From JBGPGW01 sp046349515 (GTDB lineage: Bacteria; Pseudomonadota; Alphaproteobacteria; CADEGL01): a DNA stretch of 64,000 nucleotides. Position 1 is the stretch's first letter. Each line of letters starts with the position of its first letter. Of this stretch, positions 54,747 to 62,726 are shown piece after piece. The position numbers and the translations under genes are program-made. Where the stretch lies: positions 1 through 64,000 of the forward strand of contig JAXMCE010000007.1 in NCBI GenBank assembly GCA_046349515.1. The letters run 5' to 3'. A model generated the notes under the pieces. That model did no database searches. It had not been told where the DNA came from and saw only the letters and a program-made list of their open reading frames with translations.

Positions 54747-56072
54747 ATGATCCCGAGACTTCCGATTTCTCTTGTTTCCGCCTGTGCCTTGGCCGTTGGG
54801 CTTGCCGCGGCGCCGGTCGCTCCTGATCTCGGCGGACTGACACTGAAGAATACCGCAGTCCAGGCGGCGGGTGGGGGCGGGGGCGGCAACGGCAATGGCG
54901 GCGGAAACGGCGGCGGGAATGGTAACGGCGGCGGAAACGGCGGCGGAAACGGCGCCGGTAATGGAAACGGCGGAGGCAACGGCAATGGTGCGGGCGCGGG
55001 CCTCGGCGCCGGTAATGGAAGCGGCAACGGCCAAGGCAACGGCAAGGGGCTGGGCCAGGGCGGCGGCGAGAGCGCCTCGGCTGGCCACGGGCAAGGCCAA
55101 GGTCTTGGCCAATCGAGCGGCGGCGAAGGCCAGTCCTCGAGCGCGAGCCATGGGAAATCGGCCAATGCCGACGGGGCCGCGTCCGGGCCGAGCAAGGGCT
55201 CGACCTCGACGAGCCAGGGCAAGCTCGGCCTTCAGGGCAGTATCAACGCGGCGCATGCCTCGCCGAGCGCCCTGTCGCACGCGGCGCCCAACTCGCGCGT
55301 CGGCCTCGTCGCGGCCTATGCGCGCGCCGTCGAAGCGCAGGACACCGATGCGGCCGCGGCGGCTCTCGCCAAGGCCAGCAACAAGGCGGTGACACCGACG
55401 ACCGTGACGGCCCTCAACAGCCTCATGGGTCTTCAGACCGATCCTGCGGCCGATGCCGCGATCGCCGCCAAAGCCGCAGCGATCCAGAGCGGCCAGCCAA
55501 GCGGCACCACCGCCTCGAGCACGAGCGGAACGACGTCCAGCACGTCCACAAGCGCCAGTACGTCGACGTCCTCCAGCACGACAAGCGGCACCAGCGTGTC
55601 GACGGCAAGCGCGCCGACGAAAGGCCCGGCCAAGGGGCCGAGCAAAGGCTCAGCCTCGACAAGCGCAAGCCAGGGCAAGCTCGGCCTTCAGGGCAGCATC
55701 AACGCGGCGCATGCCTCGCCGAGCGCTCTGTCGCACGCGGCACCCAACTCGCGCGTCGGCCTCGTGGCCGCCTACGCGCGCGCGGTTCAGGCCCAGGATA
55801 CCGATGCGGCGGCCGCGGCGCTCGCCAAGGCCAGCAACAAGGCGGTGACACCGACGACCGTGACGGCGTTGAACAGCCTCTTGGGCCTGCAGTCCGATCC
55901 CGCATCCGATGCGGCGATCGCCGCCCAAGCCGCGGCGATCCAGAGCGGGCAGTCGGCTGGCACAACCGGTACCACGGGAACGTCGGGCACGACGGGGACC
56001 ACCGGGACCACGGGAACCTCGGGCACGGCGAGCAGCGCCGCCGTTCCGGGCGAGGGCAAGGCCATTCCCTAG
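54747..56072 (+). CDS. Glycine-rich secreted protein with duplicated domain
   Basis: A 441-residue exported protein of no known family. A signal-like segment (SLVSACALAVGLAAAPVA) precedes about 60 residues of Gly/Asn-rich repeats (GGGNGNGGGNG type), then two near-identical ~95-residue units (residues about 157-251 and 309-403) that begin GKLGLQGSINAAHASPSALS and end IQSGQ, separated by Thr/Ser-rich linkers. The C-terminus is Gly-Thr rich. The layout suggests an extracellular structural or adhesive protein. AAGGAG precedes the ATG. It follows TadE/TadG genes, so surface display with them is plausible but not shown. Confidence 0.75.
   Translation: MIPRLPISLVSACALAVGLAAAPVAPDLGGLTLKNTAVQAAGGGGGGNGNGGGNGGGNGNGGGNGGGNGAGNGNGGGNGNGAGAGLGAGNGSGNGQGNGKGLGQGGGESASAGHGQGQGLGQSSGGEGQSSSASHGKSANADGAASGPSKGSTSTSQGKLGLQGSINAAHASPSALSHAAPNSRVGLVAAYARAVEAQDTDAAAAALAKASNKAVTPTTVTALNSLMGLQTDPAADAAIAAKAAAIQSGQPSGTTASSTSGTTSSTSTSASTSTSSSTTSGTSVSTASAPTKGPAKGPSKGSASTSASQGKLGLQGSINAAHASPSALSHAAPNSRVGLVAAYARAVQAQDTDAAAAALAKASNKAVTPTTVTALNSLLGLQSDPASDAAIAAQAAAIQSGQSAGTTGTTGTSGTTGTTGTTGTSGTASSAAVPGEGKAIP
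55215..55496 (+). repeat. Intragenic tandem duplication, unit 1
   Basis: About 282 bases encoding the first ~95-residue domain of the glycine-rich protein. It is almost identical in DNA to 55671-55952, differing mostly at third codon positions. Confidence 0.85.
55671..55952 (+). repeat. Intragenic tandem duplication, unit 2
   Basis: Second copy, offset 456 bases (152 codons) from unit 1. The spacer between them encodes a Thr/Ser-rich linker. The high DNA identity suggests a recent duplication or ongoing homogenisation. Confidence 0.85.
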
Positions 56073-56094
56073 TTGTTTGGGAGCACTCATGCGT

Positions 56095-56130
56095 GCAAAG
56101 GGCCGGAGCGATCCGGCCCTTTGCATTTTT
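56095..56130 (+). terminator. Rho-independent terminator of the Tad/glycine-rich gene group
   Basis: A 13-bp stem GCAAAGGGCCGGA/TCCGGCCCTTTGC with a GCGA loop is followed by ATTTTT. It lies about 25 bases after the stop of the glycine-rich protein gene and before the convergent amidase gene. Confidence 0.9.
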
Positions 56131-56138
56131 GAAGCCTG

Positions 56139-57563
56139 TCAGGCTGCGATGGGCGGCACGCGCGTTGCCCAGGGCCGCGCTGTTTCGAGCTGGGAAGCGA
56201 GCCGGAACAGCGTCGCCTCATCGCCGTAGCGGCCCATGACATGCACGCCGATCGGCAGGCCGTGCGCGTTCCAGTAGAGCGGGACCGACATCGCCGGCTG
56301 CCCCGTGAAATTCGCGATGAGGGTGAAGGGCACGAATTCGCGCGAGCGGTCGAAGAGGGCCTCGAGATTGTCGGTCCGTGTGTCGAAATGGCCGAGGGGC
56401 GGCGGCGGATGACCGAGCGTGGGCGTCAGCCATAGATCATGTGTCTCGAAGAACCGCGCAATTGCGCGCGCGATGGCCTGGAGGCGCGCGATCGCGCCCA
56501 TGTAGGCAACAGCGGGGATCGTTCGCCCTCGTGCGGCGAGCGCTGCCGTCGCCGGTTCGACTCGTCGCGCGCCTGGCCCGATCGTGCGTTCGAGACTCTC
56601 GATCATTCCCGCCGTGCTGGCCGCCCATAGCGTCATGAACGCTTCGTACATCGAAGGGCCGTCGAAGATGGGCGCGGCTTCATGCACGGCATGGCCGAGG
56701 CTCTCGCAGAGGCGAGCAGCGTCCTCGACGGCGGCGACGCAATCGGGATGAATCGGCGTGCCCGCCGGCGCCGTCGTCGAGAATCCGATGCGAAGTTGTC
56801 CGGGGTCGGCACCGATCTCGGCCGCGAAGGGGCGTGCCGGCGGCTCGGCCCAATAGGGCGCGCCCGCGTCGGGCCCGGCGGTCGCATCGAGGAGGGCCGC
56901 GCTGTCGCGCACCGAGAGGCTGACCGCATGCTCGACGACGAGCCCGCCCATGATGTCGCCCACATCGGGGCCAAGCGGATTGCGGCCGCGGGTCGGCTTC
57001 AGGCCGAACACGCCGCAGCACGAGGCGGGAATGCGGATCGAGCCGCCGCCGTCATTCGCGTGCGCCATGGGCACGAGGCGCGCCGCGACGGCTGCGGCCG
57101 AGCCGCCGCTCGACCCGCCCGCCGAGCGCGCGGGGTCCCACGGATTGCGCGTGGGCCCGAAGAGCTGCGGCTCGGTCGTCGGCAGGAGGCCGAATTCCGG
57201 CGTGTTGGTCTTGCCGAGAATGACGAGCCCCGCGCGCTTCATGCGCAGCACGAGCTCGCTGTCATGGTCGTCGATCGCATCCGCGAGGGCGGCCGAGCCC
57301 GCCGTCTGCCGCGCTCCCGCGAGGCGGGCGAGAAGGTCCTTGAGAAGGAACGGCACGCCGGCGAAGGGGCCTCCGCCTGCTTGCCCGCGCGCCGTCGACG
57401 CCGCGCGTGCCTGATCGTAAAGGGTGGTGACGACGGCGTTGAGGCGCGGATTCACCCGCTCGATCCTGGCGATTGCGGCATCGAGGAGCTCGTGCGGTCG
57501 GATCTCACCCCGTCGGATGAGCTCGGCCTGGGCGGTCGCGTCAAGGCGGCTTGGATCGGACAT
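56139..57563 (-). CDS. Amidase signature family hydrolase
   Basis: A 474-residue amidase with the Ser-cisSer-Lys triad: Lys75 in PFLLKDLLA, cis-Ser151 in AGGSSGGSAAAVAA and nucleophile Ser175 in DGGGSIRIP. Substrates in this superfamily include amides, carbamates and GatA-type Gln; the lack of GatB/C neighbours argues for a catabolic or aryl amidase. Start ATG at 57563 gives MSDPSRL. It is divergent from the cobalamin-dependent gene across 137 bases. Confidence 0.88.
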   Translation of the reverse strand: MSDPSRLDATAQAELIRRGEIRPHELLDAAIARIERVNPRLNAVVTTLYDQARAASTARGQAGGGPFAGVPFLLKDLLARLAGARQTAGSAALADAIDDHDSELVLRMKRAGLVILGKTNTPEFGLLPTTEPQLFGPTRNPWDPARSAGGSSGGSAAAVAARLVPMAHANDGGGSIRIPASCCGVFGLKPTRGRNPLGPDVGDIMGGLVVEHAVSLSVRDSAALLDATAGPDAGAPYWAEPPARPFAAEIGADPGQLRIGFSTTAPAGTPIHPDCVAAVEDAARLCESLGHAVHEAAPIFDGPSMYEAFMTLWAASTAGMIESLERTIGPGARRVEPATAALAARGRTIPAVAYMGAIARLQAIARAIARFFETHDLWLTPTLGHPPPPLGHFDTRTDNLEALFDRSREFVPFTLIANFTGQPAMSVPLYWNAHGLPIGVHVMGRYGDEATLFRLASQLETARPWATRVPPIAA

Positions 57564-57594
57564 GCGTGTGGTTAACCGGTGCGCGTGCCAGGCT

Positions 57595-57624
57595 TTGCCA
57601 AAGGCCCCCTGGCTTCGGCATACT
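57595..57624 (+). promoter_or_regulatory. Predicted promoter of the first cobalamin-dependent gene
   Basis: TTGCCA (57595-57600) and CATACT (57619-57624) are spaced 18 bases apart about 77 bases before the ATG. The TTCGGCATACT stretch recurs as TTCGGGCATACT (60109-60120) upstream of the paralogous gene, which supports a shared element. Confidence 0.4.
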
Positions 57625-57700
57625 CTTATATACAAGGGCCGACATAAACGAGGGTTTGGGGCATTCGAGCCCGAATGCCAAGAGCCAAAAGGGCAGGGTG

Positions 57701-59473
57701 ATGGCAGCGCGACTGGACCGCAAGACGATCTTCCCCGAGGACAGCCTGCCCGACGTGCAGGCGCTCATCGCCGAAGGCCGCGCGATGGCGCGGACGGTCA
57801 CGGTCGGCCCGTCGCCGTTCCACGAGACCTACGGGGTCCAGTCGGAAGCCGAGTACAAGCGCAAGTGCATGGCCGAGAGCCGCGTGATGCAGCACGCGCA
57901 GATCGGCTTCCGCGAGCCGGCCAAAAGCCAGCGCGCCTGGTACGAGGTGTGGAACGCGCTCGAGCGCGGCGGCTACCGCCTCGACCGGTTCGGCATCTGC
58001 CTCGACTGGAGCATGGGCTACCCGCGCGACCGGCGGAAGGACATGCCGCGCGGCACGGGTCTCATCGTGAACGAGGTCGAAGATCTCGTGACCTTGACGC
58101 ACGGCGCGCCCGTGGCGCCGCATTACGGCGACTTCGTCATCGGCACGCCCGCCGGCTACGAGAATACGATCCTGGCGCTCCAGTCGGGCGCCACCTCGAT
58201 CGGCAATCTCGGCCAGTATTTCGCCTTCCGCCAGCCGCATTGGGACGACGACGTCTACACGACGGCCGAGGCGGTAAAGGCGATCGCGCTGACCGCGGCC
58301 CAGCCCGTCGAGATCATGGTGCATTCGAACCTCGATGACGGGTTCGCCTCGCTCTTCACGGACCTTGCCTGCTCGCTCGGCGCCATCCTGATCGAACAGC
58401 ACATCGTCGACGAGCTTTTGGGCGGCCATGTCGCCCATTGCTTCGGCAATACATTCTCGCGCCCCTACACGCGGCTCGCCTTCCAGCGCGCGGCGCACAA
58501 GGTGCTGGCCTCGCCCGGCACCATGGTCTACGGCGCGACGACGATGTATGGGCAGAGCTTCGCCGAGAACTACGCGGCTCTCGCCAACTATCTCCGCCTC
58601 GATGCCTACGGGCAGAAGACGCGTCCCTCGGGTCACGCCATCAATCCCGTGCCGGTGACGGAGGCGCAGCGCATCCCCGACATCGACGAGATCGTCGACG
58701 TGAATCTGTTCGCGGCCAAGCTCGTCCGGCTCGAGGAGCCGCTGTGGGGCCTCTATGACGACAGCGAGCTCGAGGAGATCGCGGATCGCATCGTCGAGGG
58801 CGGACGGCAGTTCAAGGCCAATGTGCTCGTGGGCTTCGCCGAAGCCGGCATCGACACCTCGAACGCCCTCGAGATGTTGCTGGCCATTCGCCGAATCGGC
58901 TCGAAACGTCTTGAGGAGCTCTACGGCCCGGGCCGGCCGACCGAGGGACGCCTCCGCGGTCGCATGCCTGTCGTGCGCTCGAACTCGATCGAGGCGGTCG
59001 AGGATGCGGGCGAGGGTTATATCGCGCGGATGGATACGGCCGTGCGCGAACGCATTCGCCGCGCCGGCTTCAAGGCTTGCCTCGCCACGACCGACGTTCA
59101 CGAGTACGGCAAGATCCTGGTCGAGACGGTCTTGAAGGGCCTCGGCGTCACCATCATCGACGGCGGCACGTCGATCGATCCGAACGACCTCGCGGCGCGC
59201 GTGCTGGCGGAGAAGCCGGACGTCATCGCGCTCAGCTCCTACAACGGGGTGGCGCTCGGCTTCGTCTCGGAGCTCAAGCAGGAGATGAAGCGGCTCGGCC
59301 TCGACACCACCGTCTTCATCGGCGGCAAGCTCAATCGCGTGCCCGATGGCAGCAACACGAGCCTGCCGGTCGATGTGAGCAACGAGATCGCCGCGACGGG
59401 CGCGGTGGTCTGCCCGGACGTGGCCGTTCTCCTCGATCGTTTGGCCGACATGGCGAAGGACCGAGCTGCTTAA
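57701..59473 (+). CDS. Fused cobalamin-binding mutase-like protein, copy 1
   Basis: A 590-residue protein. The C-terminal ~140 residues are a B12-binding Rossmann domain with Asp465-x-His467-x2-Gly470 (TDVHEYGK), where the His replaces the lower axial base of cobalamin, followed by IIDGGTSID, LSSYNG and FIGGKLN as in mutase small subunits. The N-terminal ~450 residues look like a barrel-type catalytic domain (for example HAQIGFREPAK, GATSIGNLGQYF, VYTTAEAVKAIAL and PSGHAINPVPVTE) and resemble the glutamate mutase E subunit in layout. It may be a single-chain B12-dependent carbon-skeleton mutase or aminomutase; the substrate is unknown. No corrinoid or radical-SAM partner is adjacent. Confidence 0.72.
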   Translation: MAARLDRKTIFPEDSLPDVQALIAEGRAMARTVTVGPSPFHETYGVQSEAEYKRKCMAESRVMQHAQIGFREPAKSQRAWYEVWNALERGGYRLDRFGICLDWSMGYPRDRRKDMPRGTGLIVNEVEDLVTLTHGAPVAPHYGDFVIGTPAGYENTILALQSGATSIGNLGQYFAFRQPHWDDDVYTTAEAVKAIALTAAQPVEIMVHSNLDDGFASLFTDLACSLGAILIEQHIVDELLGGHVAHCFGNTFSRPYTRLAFQRAAHKVLASPGTMVYGATTMYGQSFAENYAALANYLRLDAYGQKTRPSGHAINPVPVTEAQRIPDIDEIVDVNLFAAKLVRLEEPLWGLYDDSELEEIADRIVEGGRQFKANVLVGFAEAGIDTSNALEMLLAIRRIGSKRLEELYGPGRPTEGRLRGRMPVVRSNSIEAVEDAGEGYIARMDTAVRERIRRAGFKACLATTDVHEYGKILVETVLKGLGVTIIDGGTSIDPNDLAARVLAEKPDVIALSSYNGVALGFVSELKQEMKRLGLDTTVFIGGKLNRVPDGSNTSLPVDVSNEIAATGAVVCPDVAVLLDRLADMAKDRAA

Positions 59474-59529
59474 ACGTTCCGCGTAAGTTGCAATTGTCTC
59501 GTAAGCGCTCATCAAAGGTGAGGGTGAAC

Positions 59530-60051
59530 ATGCGCGTTATTGCCATGGCGTTGTTCGGCATTTTCATCACGGCAGCCGCGGAGGCCGCGACCCGGACGGT
59601 GACCGTCAACGCGATAACGGCGGACGGCGTCGGGCCGGCGATCGGAACGCTCACTGTCAAGGACACCAAGTACGGCCTTCTGGTCGAGCCGAAGCTGCGC
59701 GATCTGTCGCCGGGCCCGCACGGATTTCACATCCATGCCAACGCGAGCTGCGATCCCGGCACGAACGAGGGAAAGCCCGTGGCTGGTTTTGCGGCGGGCG
59801 GTCACTTTGACCCGGCGGCAACGGGCAAACACCTCGGCCCCGACGACTCGGCGGGTCATTTGGGCGACATGCCGGTGCTCATGGTCAATGGCGACGGCAC
59901 GGCCACGATCCGGGCTCTCGCCCCTCGTCTCAAAGTCCGCGACGTGATCAACCATGCCGTCGTGATTCATGCGGGCGGGGATAACTATTCCGATCAGCCG
60001 GCCCCGCTCGGCGGTGGCGGCGCGCGCATCGCCTGCGGGGTTGTGCCGTAA
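59530..60051 (+). CDS. sodC: Periplasmic Cu/Zn superoxide dismutase
   Basis: A 173-residue exported Cu/Zn SOD with a signal peptide (IAMALFGIFITAAAEA). Copper and zinc ligands lie in GPHGFHIHAN, the GGHFDP and HLGDMP region, and VIHAGGDNYS, with the Arg in GGGGARIACGV. A disulfide is expected between the Cys in NASCDP and the terminal IACGV. It dismutates periplasmic superoxide. It lies between the two cobalamin-protein genes, 56 bases after the first, so it could be read from the same transcript. AGGTGAGGGTG precedes the ATG. Confidence 0.93.
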   Translation: MRVIAMALFGIFITAAAEAATRTVTVNAITADGVGPAIGTLTVKDTKYGLLVEPKLRDLSPGPHGFHIHANASCDPGTNEGKPVAGFAAGGHFDPAATGKHLGPDDSAGHLGDMPVLMVNGDGTATIRALAPRLKVRDVINHAVVIHAGGDNYSDQPAPLGGGGARIACGVVP

Positions 60052-60183
60052 GCTCACGGTTGCGAACGCCTCTCGAAAGCGTCTTGCGCTTTTCCCACCG
60101 GCCGGGAATTCGGGCATACTGACGGTGATCGGCTGGCCGCTCAGCCGTTTGTTCGATCGAGCGGTGTTGTTGAGGAGATGGCC

Positions 60184-61950
60184 ATGACGCTCGACCGGCG
60201 TACGATCTTGCCTGAAGCCGAGTTGCCGGACGGTGCCGCGCTCCTCGCCGAGGGACGAAAAGCAGCTGAGACGACGCGCATCGGCCGGTCCGCCTTCCTC
60301 ACGCATTATGGAGTCGAGTCGGAGGCCGCGTACAAGCGCCGCTGTGCCGAGGAAGGGCGCGTCATGTTCCACGCCCAGATCGGTTTTCGCGACGCGGCAA
60401 AGACGCGCCGGACCTGGGTCGAAATTTATGAGGCATTGGACAAGGCTGGATACCGCATCGACCGGTACGGTTGCTGTTTCGACTGGTGCATGGGGTATCC
60501 CCGCGCGCACCGGAAAATATCGACGCACGGAACCGGCATGGTGCTCGATGAGGCGGAAGAGTGGCTTGCCTTGACCCAGGGCGCGCCGGTCGCGCCCCAT
60601 TTCGGCGATCACAGCATCGGTACGCCCGCCGCCTTCGAGAACACCACGCTGGCTTTGCTCGCCGGTTCGACCACGATCGGCAATCTCGGCCAGTATTTCA
60701 CGTATCGACAGCCCAATTGGGATGACGACGTTTACACGACCGTCGAGACGGTCAAGGCCGTCGCTCTCACGGCGGCCCAGCCGGTCGAGGTGCTGGTCCA
60801 TTCGAACATCGACGACGGCTTCGCCGCGCTCTTCACCGACCTCGCCTGCTCGCTCGGCGCCGTGCTGCTCGAGCAGTACGTCGTCGAGGATCTCTGCGGC
60901 GGGCATATGGGCCATTGCTACGGCAACACCTTCGCCCAGCCCTTCACGCGGCTGGCGTTCCAGCGCGCCGTCCATGCCGTCGCGCGAGCGCCCGGCACCA
61001 TGATTTACGGCGCGACGACGATGTATGGTGAGAATCATCCGGCCAACTACGCGGCGCTTGCCGCCTACATCCGCGCCGATGCCTATGGCCAGCGCACGCG
61101 CCCCTCGGGTCATGCGATCACGCCCGTGCCCATCACGGAAGCGGAGCGCATTCCCGACATCGACGAGATCATCGACGTGCACATGTTCGCGAACCGCTGG
61201 TGCGAGTTGGACCGGCCGTGCAGCGGCCCCTACTCGGAGGAGGAGATCGATGCGCTCGCGGAGACGATCGTCGAGGGTGGCCGACGCTTCAAGGCGAGCG
61301 TGCTGAAGGGCCTCGTGGAAGCCGGCATCGACGTGAAGAACCCGATCGAGACTCTGCTGGCGCTCCGCCGGGTCGGCGCCAAGCGTCTCGAGGAACTGTA
61401 TGGTCCTGGCAAGATTTCCGAGGGGCATCCGCGCGGCCGGGAACCGCTCGTCTATGTGGGCTCGATCGAGGAAATCGAGCAATCCGGCCGACGCTACGTC
61501 GCGGCCATGGAGCAGGAGACGCGCGAGCGCATCCGCAAAGGGCGTTTCAAGATCCTCGTCGCCACGACGGACGTGCACGAATACGGCAAGATGTTGATCG
61601 AGAGTGTGCTGCGCGGCCTCGATGCCGAGATCGTCGATGGCGGTACGTCGACCGTGCCGGCCGACATCGCGGCGCGTGCGCGGGCAGTTGAGGCCGACGC
61701 GATTGCGGTCTCGACCTACAACGGAGTCGCGCTCGAATACATGTCGCAGCTTCGCGCCGAGATGAAGCGGCTCGGCCTCGACTTGCCGGTCTTCGTCGGC
61801 GGCCGGCTCAACCGCGTGCCCGACGGCAGCAACACGGCCCTGCCGGTCGATGTCAGCAAGGAGATCGCCGGCACTGGCGCCATCGTTTGCCAGGACGTGA
61901 CCGTGATGCTCGATCGCCTCGCCGGCATGGCGCACGACAGGGCTGCGTGA
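60184..61950 (+). CDS. Fused cobalamin-binding mutase-like protein, copy 2
   Basis: A 588-residue paralogue of the protein at 57.7 kb, similar along its full length by eye. The B12 motif is Asp463-x-His465-x2-Gly468 (TDVHEYGK), followed by IVDGGTST, STYNG and FVGGRLN. N-terminal blocks (HAQIGFRDAAK, GSTTIGNLGQYFTY, PSGHAITPVPITE) match copy 1, with local changes that suggest different substrates or a partner role. GAGGAG lies 6 bases before ATG 60184, which is preferred to the overlapping ATG 60178. Its stop TGA overlaps the GTG start of the next gene, so the two are translationally coupled. Confidence 0.73.
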   Translation: MTLDRRTILPEAELPDGAALLAEGRKAAETTRIGRSAFLTHYGVESEAAYKRRCAEEGRVMFHAQIGFRDAAKTRRTWVEIYEALDKAGYRIDRYGCCFDWCMGYPRAHRKISTHGTGMVLDEAEEWLALTQGAPVAPHFGDHSIGTPAAFENTTLALLAGSTTIGNLGQYFTYRQPNWDDDVYTTVETVKAVALTAAQPVEVLVHSNIDDGFAALFTDLACSLGAVLLEQYVVEDLCGGHMGHCYGNTFAQPFTRLAFQRAVHAVARAPGTMIYGATTMYGENHPANYAALAAYIRADAYGQRTRPSGHAITPVPITEAERIPDIDEIIDVHMFANRWCELDRPCSGPYSEEEIDALAETIVEGGRRFKASVLKGLVEAGIDVKNPIETLLALRRVGAKRLEELYGPGKISEGHPRGREPLVYVGSIEEIEQSGRRYVAAMEQETRERIRKGRFKILVATTDVHEYGKMLIESVLRGLDAEIVDGGTSTVPADIAARARAVEADAIAVSTYNGVALEYMSQLRAEMKRLGLDLPVFVGGRLNRVPDGSNTALPVDVSKEIAGTGAIVCQDVTVMLDRLAGMAHDRAA

Positions 61951-62720
61951 GTACGACGGTCGGGATCATCGGCGTCGGCCATTTCGCACAGTATCTGGTC
62001 GAAGGGTTCAGGCGGGACGGCAGCGCGTCCGTCCGCATCGTGCTCTCGCCGCGGCGCGAGGTGACGGCGCGGGCGCTCGCCGCGCGCTATCCGAACGTCG
62101 AGGTCGCCCGCGACAATCAGGCCGTGGTCGATGCGGCGGATGTGGTTCTCCTGGCGGTGCGCACCAAGGACGCCGTGCCGACGGCGCGGGCGCTCAAATG
62201 GCGGAAGGGGCAGCGTCTCGTCTCCTTCGTCGCCGGAACGACTCTCGAGGCGCTCGGCGTCGCCGTGCCCTCGACGGTCGCGCGAGCGATGGCCAGCGCC
62301 GCGATCGCGCGCCATGAAAGCACGATCGTCCTCTACCCCGAGGATGGGCCCGCGCGGGCGGTGCTCGAGCCGCTGGGCCCCGTCCTCGCGATGCGCGACG
62401 AGGCGATGCTGGCCGCCGCGAGCATCATGTACGCCTATTACGCCATGCTCTTCGCGATCATGGCGGAGGGCGAGCGATGGATAATGGGCCACGGCGCCCC
62501 GGCCGAGGCCGCGCGCACGATCGTCGGCTGGGCATTCCGCGGTGCGGGCAACATGCTCCTCGCCGAGCCCGGACGCGCGCTGCCTGAGATCGTGGCTTCC
62601 CTCGCAACGCCTGGCGGTATCACCGAGCGGGGGCTCCAGAGCCTCGAAGCCGAGGACGCGCTCTCGGCCTGGCAGCGTGCGCTCGAAGCGGCGCTTCGCC
62701 GCACGCGCGGCGAGGAGTAG
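61947..62720 (+). CDS. ProC-like NAD(P)-dependent oxidoreductase
   Basis: A 257-residue Rossmann-fold reductase related to pyrroline-5-carboxylate reductase. The cofactor motif is VGIIGVGHFAQYL, VVLLAVRTKD follows, and the ARAMASAAIARHESTIVLYPE segment matches the central P5CR region, as does GAGNMLL and TPGGITERGL near the C-terminus (ProC has TPGGxT). It starts with GTG 61947 inside the stop of the cobalamin-protein gene. P5CR relatives reduce cyclic imines such as pyrroline or piperideine carboxylates, so coupling to a B12 enzyme suggests one pathway, for example of amino-acid-like substrates; this is inference. Confidence 0.8.
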   Translation: MSTTVGIIGVGHFAQYLVEGFRRDGSASVRIVLSPRREVTARALAARYPNVEVARDNQAVVDAADVVLLAVRTKDAVPTARALKWRKGQRLVSFVAGTTLEALGVAVPSTVARAMASAAIARHESTIVLYPEDGPARAVLEPLGPVLAMRDEAMLAAASIMYAYYAMLFAIMAEGERWIMGHGAPAEAARTIVGWAFRGAGNMLLAEPGRALPEIVASLATPGGITERGLQSLEAEDALSAWQRALEAALRRTRGEE

Positions 62721-62726
62721 GCGCGC

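Noticed and set aside
54868..55060. Short tandem repeats considered as a CRISPR array
   Set aside because: They encode in-frame Gly/Asn repeats and have neither uniform repeat length nor unique spacers.
59512..61935. Minus-strand open frame of 807 codons opposite the second cobalamin protein
   Set aside because: It lacks any family signature and mirrors the codon bias of the true gene on the other strand.
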